From contig WGMB01000018.1 in NCBI GenBank assembly GCA_016125275.1, positions 310,001 through 374,000 on the forward strand: a stretch of 64,000 nucleotides of DNA. The letters are read 5' to 3'. Every line of letters starts with the position of its first letter. Position 1 is the stretch's first letter. The DNA is from Acidobacteriota bacterium. Its GTDB lineage: Bacteria > Acidobacteriota > Terriglobia > Bryobacterales > UBA6623. The position numbers and the translations under genes were made by a program. Shown in pieces: positions 61,268-64,000 of this stretch. The notes under the pieces were generated by a model, which ran no database searches, was not told the DNA's origin, and saw only the letters and a list, made by a program, of their open reading frames with translations.

Positions 61268-62224
61268 TTACATCAGGTGCGGAATATTCATGGGGACGAA
61301 GTTGTTCACCATGGGCAGGCCGACGTCGAAAACCACGCCGTCGTGGTCTTCATACTTGAGCGACATCGAGAGGAACTTCGGCAGGTGCTGCTCGTACAGG
61401 AGGATGTCGTATTGTACCCGCGCGTCGCCCGTCAGCCCGCCCGGGTCGCCGACGCCGTTGTCATCGAGAACCTGCTGCAACAGCGCGCTGCGCTTGGCGG
61501 TCATGCCCAGCTCCGGCCCGCAGGTCACTGACCATTCCACGCTGTAGCCGTTCTCGTTGACGTGCTCCTTGAGCTTCTCTTCGGCGACGTTGGACATCTC
61601 CGTGTTGGCGGTGGCCCAGAAAGGAACGAGGTTCTTGGGGTCCAGCCCGGAGCCGCCGACATTGTGGTTCAACAGGTGGGCCAGCACGTAGTGGGGCTTG
61701 TCGCCCAGGTTGCCCCAATGGTCTTGATACCGCCGCCGGACCAAAGCCTTCCACTGGACCCCTGCCGATCCCAGAAAGCCCTTGGGGTTTGGCTGGGAGC
61801 CGAATTCGAAGTTCGCCCCAAGTCCCGGGTCGGGAATCACCGTGACCGTGGACTGGAGCCCCTGGCCAAACCCGGAGCTCGCGTTCAGGTTGAACTGCAC
61901 CTTCGACTCCTTGACGCCGATGCTTGCGGCGCTCCGGCGCAGGTAGCGCAGACACTCTCGAACGATCAGGCCCTCGTTGTCCTTCCGGAACTGATACCCG
62001 GTCTTGACGAGGGCCCGATAGACCTTCATCACGGCCAAGTGGAAGGCCCGCTTGGCCTCCTTGCTGGTCAGGTCGACGCCGGTCGCTTCCTGGCACAGGT
62101 CGCGGGCGAGCTCCTCGAACGCCTTCAACCCCTTCGAGTCGGCCAGCGGGAGCCCTTTATGGATCCGGTCCGTCGCCGTCAGCTTGGCGAGTGGAGCCGC
62201 GTGGCTGCGTAAGATTCGTCCCAT
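61268..62224 (-). CDS. Unrecognised protein with nuclease-toxin-like His-Asn motif
   Basis: 318 residues. No signal peptide or membrane helix. The N-terminal half is helical and basic (ELARDLCQEATGVDLTSKEA). Residues 178-216 read HYVLAHLLNHNVGGSGLDPK followed by NLVPFWATANTEMSNVAEEK. This resembles the pattern A-H-L-h-N-x-x-h-G-G-x-G-x-x-x-N-L-h-P-x-x-x-x-x-N seen in DNA/RNA non-specific endonucleases and polymorphic toxins, with His183 and Asn198/Asn207 as the candidate catalytic and metal residues. The link is a motif reading, not a verified family. It is 129 bp downstream of another unknown gene on the same strand. Confidence 0.6.
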   Translation of the reverse strand: MGRILRSHAAPLAKLTATDRIHKGLPLADSKGLKAFEELARDLCQEATGVDLTSKEAKRAFHLAVMKVYRALVKTGYQFRKDNEGLIVRECLRYLRRSAASIGVKESKVQFNLNASSGFGQGLQSTVTVIPDPGLGANFEFGSQPNPKGFLGSAGVQWKALVRRRYQDHWGNLGDKPHYVLAHLLNHNVGGSGLDPKNLVPFWATANTEMSNVAEEKLKEHVNENGYSVEWSVTCGPELGMTAKRSALLQQVLDDNGVGDPGGLTGDARVQYDILLYEQHLPKFLSMSLKYEDHDGVVFDVGLPMVNNFVPMNIPHLM

Positions 62225-62353
62225 GGGTCGTCGCCGCCGGCCGGATCGTGCCGGTCACAGCGACTGCGGATCATATCACGTCCGCTGGGAAAGGCGAGAG
62301 GTCCACTCTTACAGGGCCTCGCCGCCCCTTCCTTTGCCGGCGCGCCGACGCGC

Positions 62354-63652
62354 CTAGTCGTCCAATTCCATCAGCAGCCGCCGCTTCTCCACGGGCGCCT
62401 TGTAGTACGACACCAGCGAGTCCTCGAACTCGTCGCGAACGTCCACCAGCCTCTTCTGGCACTTCTCCAGGTAGTGCAGGTTGCGGCGGTCCGAAGTCAT
62501 CAGCGTCATCTGGTAGCCGCGGATCAGCGTCGGCAGGTAGATCAGCTTGCGGAACTCGTTGCTCGCGGCCAGCCCCATTTCGGTGAAGTTGATCTCCATC
62601 TCCACGCCGACTCCGCCGCCGACGCCGACCGTCAGCTCGCCCTTCACGTCGATCGCGGTGGGCCCAAAGATCGGGGCCTTGATCTTGAGCTCGAACTCCG
62701 CGCCGACTCCTACGGAGATCGAGGCTTCCGCGGTCACCCGCACCAAGTCCTCGTCGCCATAGGAAAACGCCACCGTACCGCTGGCCTTGGCGGACAGTCC
62801 CGCAAACGCCCCGCCCTTGATCGCCAGCTCCAGTCCCTTCCGCGCGTTGACGCTCAGCTTCAGGCTGCCTTCCGCCCACGCGCCGGCAAACGCCGAGCAG
62901 TCGCCGCCCAGCTCGAGACCGGCCTTGCCCTTCTTCCACTGGCACGAGCCGGAGATTTCCAACTGCAGGCCGATCGCGATGGCAGCCTGCAACTCCGCGC
63001 TGAAGCCCAGCTTCTCGAACCGCGCCTTCGCCTCGCCGCTGCTCCAGACGCCGGCCTTGAACTCCTCCTCGAGCTTCGCCGTGATCTCGCCCCACTTCGA
63101 GCTGTAGGCCTCGAACTGGATCTCGGCACTCTGCTTGATGCCGATCATCCCTTCGTACTGCGCGCTCACCTCTCGCGATGTCCGCGTGGTGCTGCCGGTC
63201 AGGTGCGACAGCAAGCGCGCCTCGGACTCCGTGCGCAACTCGCGTGGATCGCACCAAGTGGGGTCGAAATCCGCAATGATTTGCTTGAGCCTCAGAAAGA
63301 ACTCTTCGCCGGTCTGATACTCTCCGCTCTCCTGCCAGTGCTGGAGAGTCTTCAAGACTCTTTCCGCCCGCGAGATCTTATCCTCGCGGTCACTGATCCA
63401 GTCATCGGGGTTGACCAGCGTCGGCGTCTTTTTGGGCGGCGGCTCCTTCGGAAACGGCTCCCGAAAGATCAGGCCGTAGACGTCCTTCACGATCTGCCCA
63501 TTCCCGCCTTCTTCGGCAGCCTGGTAGTACTGCAGGCACTTTTTTCGGCGGGTTCCCTTGCTATAGGTCCACGAGTTGAACGTCGTGAACTTCTTGGTCA
63601 CGTACTCGCGTACGCTGCGCTGATTGCTGCTGGTAAGAATGTCGACTCGCAT
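62354..63652 (-). CDS. Unrecognised protein with small-residue beta-rich repeat region
   Basis: 432 residues, no signal peptide. Residues 1-210 are charged and helical with a Lys/Pro-rich stretch (FPKEPPPKKTPTLVNPDD). Residues about 215-357 are an unusual beta-rich region of alternating small residues: LQAAIAIGLQLEISGSCQWK, AFAGLSAKASGTVAFSYGD, TAEASISVGVGAEFELKIKA, ELTVGVGGGVGVEMEINF. The last 70 residues are helical. Such A/S/G-alternating strands occur in polymorphic-toxin carriers or particle-loaded proteins and in barrel-like domains, but no family is named. It starts 6 bp from a short reading frame judged non-coding; TetR is divergent. Confidence 0.58.
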   Translation of the reverse strand: MRVDILTSSNQRSVREYVTKKFTTFNSWTYSKGTRRKKCLQYYQAAEEGGNGQIVKDVYGLIFREPFPKEPPPKKTPTLVNPDDWISDREDKISRAERVLKTLQHWQESGEYQTGEEFFLRLKQIIADFDPTWCDPRELRTESEARLLSHLTGSTTRTSREVSAQYEGMIGIKQSAEIQFEAYSSKWGEITAKLEEEFKAGVWSSGEAKARFEKLGFSAELQAAIAIGLQLEISGSCQWKKGKAGLELGGDCSAFAGAWAEGSLKLSVNARKGLELAIKGGAFAGLSAKASGTVAFSYGDEDLVRVTAEASISVGVGAEFELKIKAPIFGPTAIDVKGELTVGVGGGVGVEMEINFTEMGLAASNEFRKLIYLPTLIRGYQMTLMTSDRRNLHYLEKCQKRLVDVRDEFEDSLVSYYKAPVEKRRLLMELDD

Positions 63653-63870
63653 GGCTTCTCACGGATATCTGTTTCGCAATATCGGATTGGATATCGGCAC
63701 GGGCGGGGGGACGCCTTGCGGTAAACCACGAGGGGCCCCCAATGCTACCACGCCCCGCGGACCGTTTTCCCCGGAAGTCGGTCCGAATTCATCCCCATAA
63801 AACCAGTCCTCTTCCTGAACATCCGTCAGCGTTACGAACGGCGTTCCCCTTCTGTCGCTCGGATAGTATA

Positions 63871-63901
63871 CGAACGTTGTTGACTTTATGAACATCGTTC
63901 A
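63871..63901. promoter_or_regulatory. Paired inverted repeats (candidate TetR operator)
   Basis: Downstream copy TGAAC-atc-GTTCA (63889-63901) is a perfect 5-bp inverted repeat with a 3-base spacer. The upstream copy CGAAC-gtt-GTTGA (63871-63883) matches it with the two outer or arm positions changed; centres are 18 bp apart. They overlap the -35 element and spacer of the TetR promoter, typical of an autoregulatory operator. Confidence 0.6.
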
Positions 63902-63908
63902 GTACGAT
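63880..63908 (+). promoter_or_regulatory. Sigma-70-like promoter of the TetR gene, apparently leaderless
   Basis: -35 TTGACT at 63880-63885, 17-base spacer, -10 TACGAT at 63903-63908. The ATG at 63915 falls where transcription should begin, six to seven bases downstream of the -10, so the message is likely leaderless. The operator repeats overlap this promoter. Confidence 0.6.
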
Positions 63909-63914
63909 ACTCCC

Positions 63915-64000
63915 ATGGCCGCCTCCGACCGCCGCGCCCGCCACAAGCAGCAAGTTCGCCGAGAGATCCTTGTCGCCGCCGGCGAGCTTTTTGCGCAAGA
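63915..64000 (+). CDS. TetR-family regulator, N-terminal fragment (3' end outside window)
   Basis: 28 codons up to the window end: MAASDRRARHKQQVRREILV then AAGELFAQ. The R-R-E-I-L-x-A-A-x-x-L-F-A sequence is the first helix of the TetR/AcrR DNA-binding domain. The ATG lies just downstream of a -10 hexamer, and paired inverted repeats upstream suggest autorepression. It is divergent from the unknown gene at 62354, which it may also control. Confidence 0.78.
   Translation, partial: MAASDRRARHKQQVRREILVAAGELFAQ

Larger units (their letters stand above)
63653..63914. promoter_or_regulatory. Intergenic region between unknown gene and TetR start
   Basis: 262 bp, lower in GC than the neighbouring genes. 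On the plus strand it holds the TetR promoter and two inverted repeats (see next entries). A 78-codon minus-strand frame across it (63659-63895) has no ribosome site and codon choice unlike the rest of the window, so it is not called. A minus-strand promoter for the 62354 gene likely also lies here. Confidence 0.45.

Noticed and set aside
63659-63895. A 78-codon minus-strand frame just upstream of the gene at 62354.
   Set aside because: Codon choice is unlike the rest, no ribosome site is seen, the second half is low-complexity, and it overlaps the TetR promoter and operators. Kept only as a note because its first 40 residues look semi-plausible.
1-64000. CRISPR arrays, IS elements, integrases, prophage genes.
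   Set aside because: No regularly spaced direct repeats, transposase motifs, recombinase motifs or phage structural genes were seen; the tRNA-Arg has no integrase or repeated 3' end next to it.

Overview
The window is GC-rich, densely coded bacterial chromosome and most resembles an acidobacterium of the Solibacter/Bryobacter lineage (inference from gene content; no rRNA gene is present). Pointers are a C-terminal domain resembling the Solibacter TIGR03437 family (gene at 38427), a tandem DUF1080 protein, a PEP-CTERM protein, several secreted PQQ-like and NHL-like propellers, a three-gene SDH of the Acidobacteria/Actinobacteria type, and Tat-exported Gfo/Idh oxidoreductases. Nothing looks like a prophage, IS element, integron or CRISPR array; one tRNA-Arg(CCG) gene is present.

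1-5943 (+): a tight run with 2-20 bp gaps or ATGA overlaps: end of a NupC-type nucleoside transporter, PlsY, a HAD-IB phosphatase, a LarA-like (DUF2088) protein, an extended SDR, a diacylglycerol-kinase-like lipid kinase and a secreted protein. A possible nickel-pincer enzyme inside a glycerolipid operon is a main point of interest. 6070-21273: mostly secreted or cell-surface proteins (beta-helix protein, a 1044-residue orphan flagellin, NHL and PQQ-like propellers, DinB, PEP-CTERM, a membrane alkaline-phosphatase-superfamily protein) plus a PaaK-like ligase and an epimerase.

21370-25286 (-): sdhC-sdhA-sdhB plus a small helical protein, behind a 258-bp leader with an AT-rich palindrome and a hairpin. 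25545-30409: HAD and inositol-phosphatase-like enzymes, a cupin, an ECF sigma/anti-sigma/Spy-like operon and a Gfo/Idh oxidoreductase. 30525-36297 (+): an Nramp-superfamily transporter lacking the DPGN and MPH motifs, a double-DUF1080 protein, Uma2, and an SDR/ADH/KduD-like trio for sugar-acid or polyol oxidation. 36308-41125: PgsA, then a three-gene overlapping set (methyltransferase, membrane/TIGR03437-like protein, secreted barrel-like protein).

41191-48392 (+): a long housekeeping run: PGI/SIS-like protein, 45-residue membrane protein, rph, rdgB, rpe, bamD-like lipoprotein, response regulator, yajQ, alpha/beta hydrolase. 48400-57412: dienelactone hydrolase, acetoacetyl-CoA synthetase, uvrA, tRNA-Arg and a five-PAS hybrid histidine kinase. 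57460-61198: a conserved secreted protein and a large secreted phytase-like propeller.

61268-64000: two unrecognised genes on the minus strand, one with a motif resembling His-Asn nuclease toxins, then the start of a TetR-family regulator on the plus strand with a clear promoter, paired inverted repeats and an apparently leaderless start. This end is the most accessory-looking part of the window. All calls come from reading translations and motifs; no database or HMM search was run.
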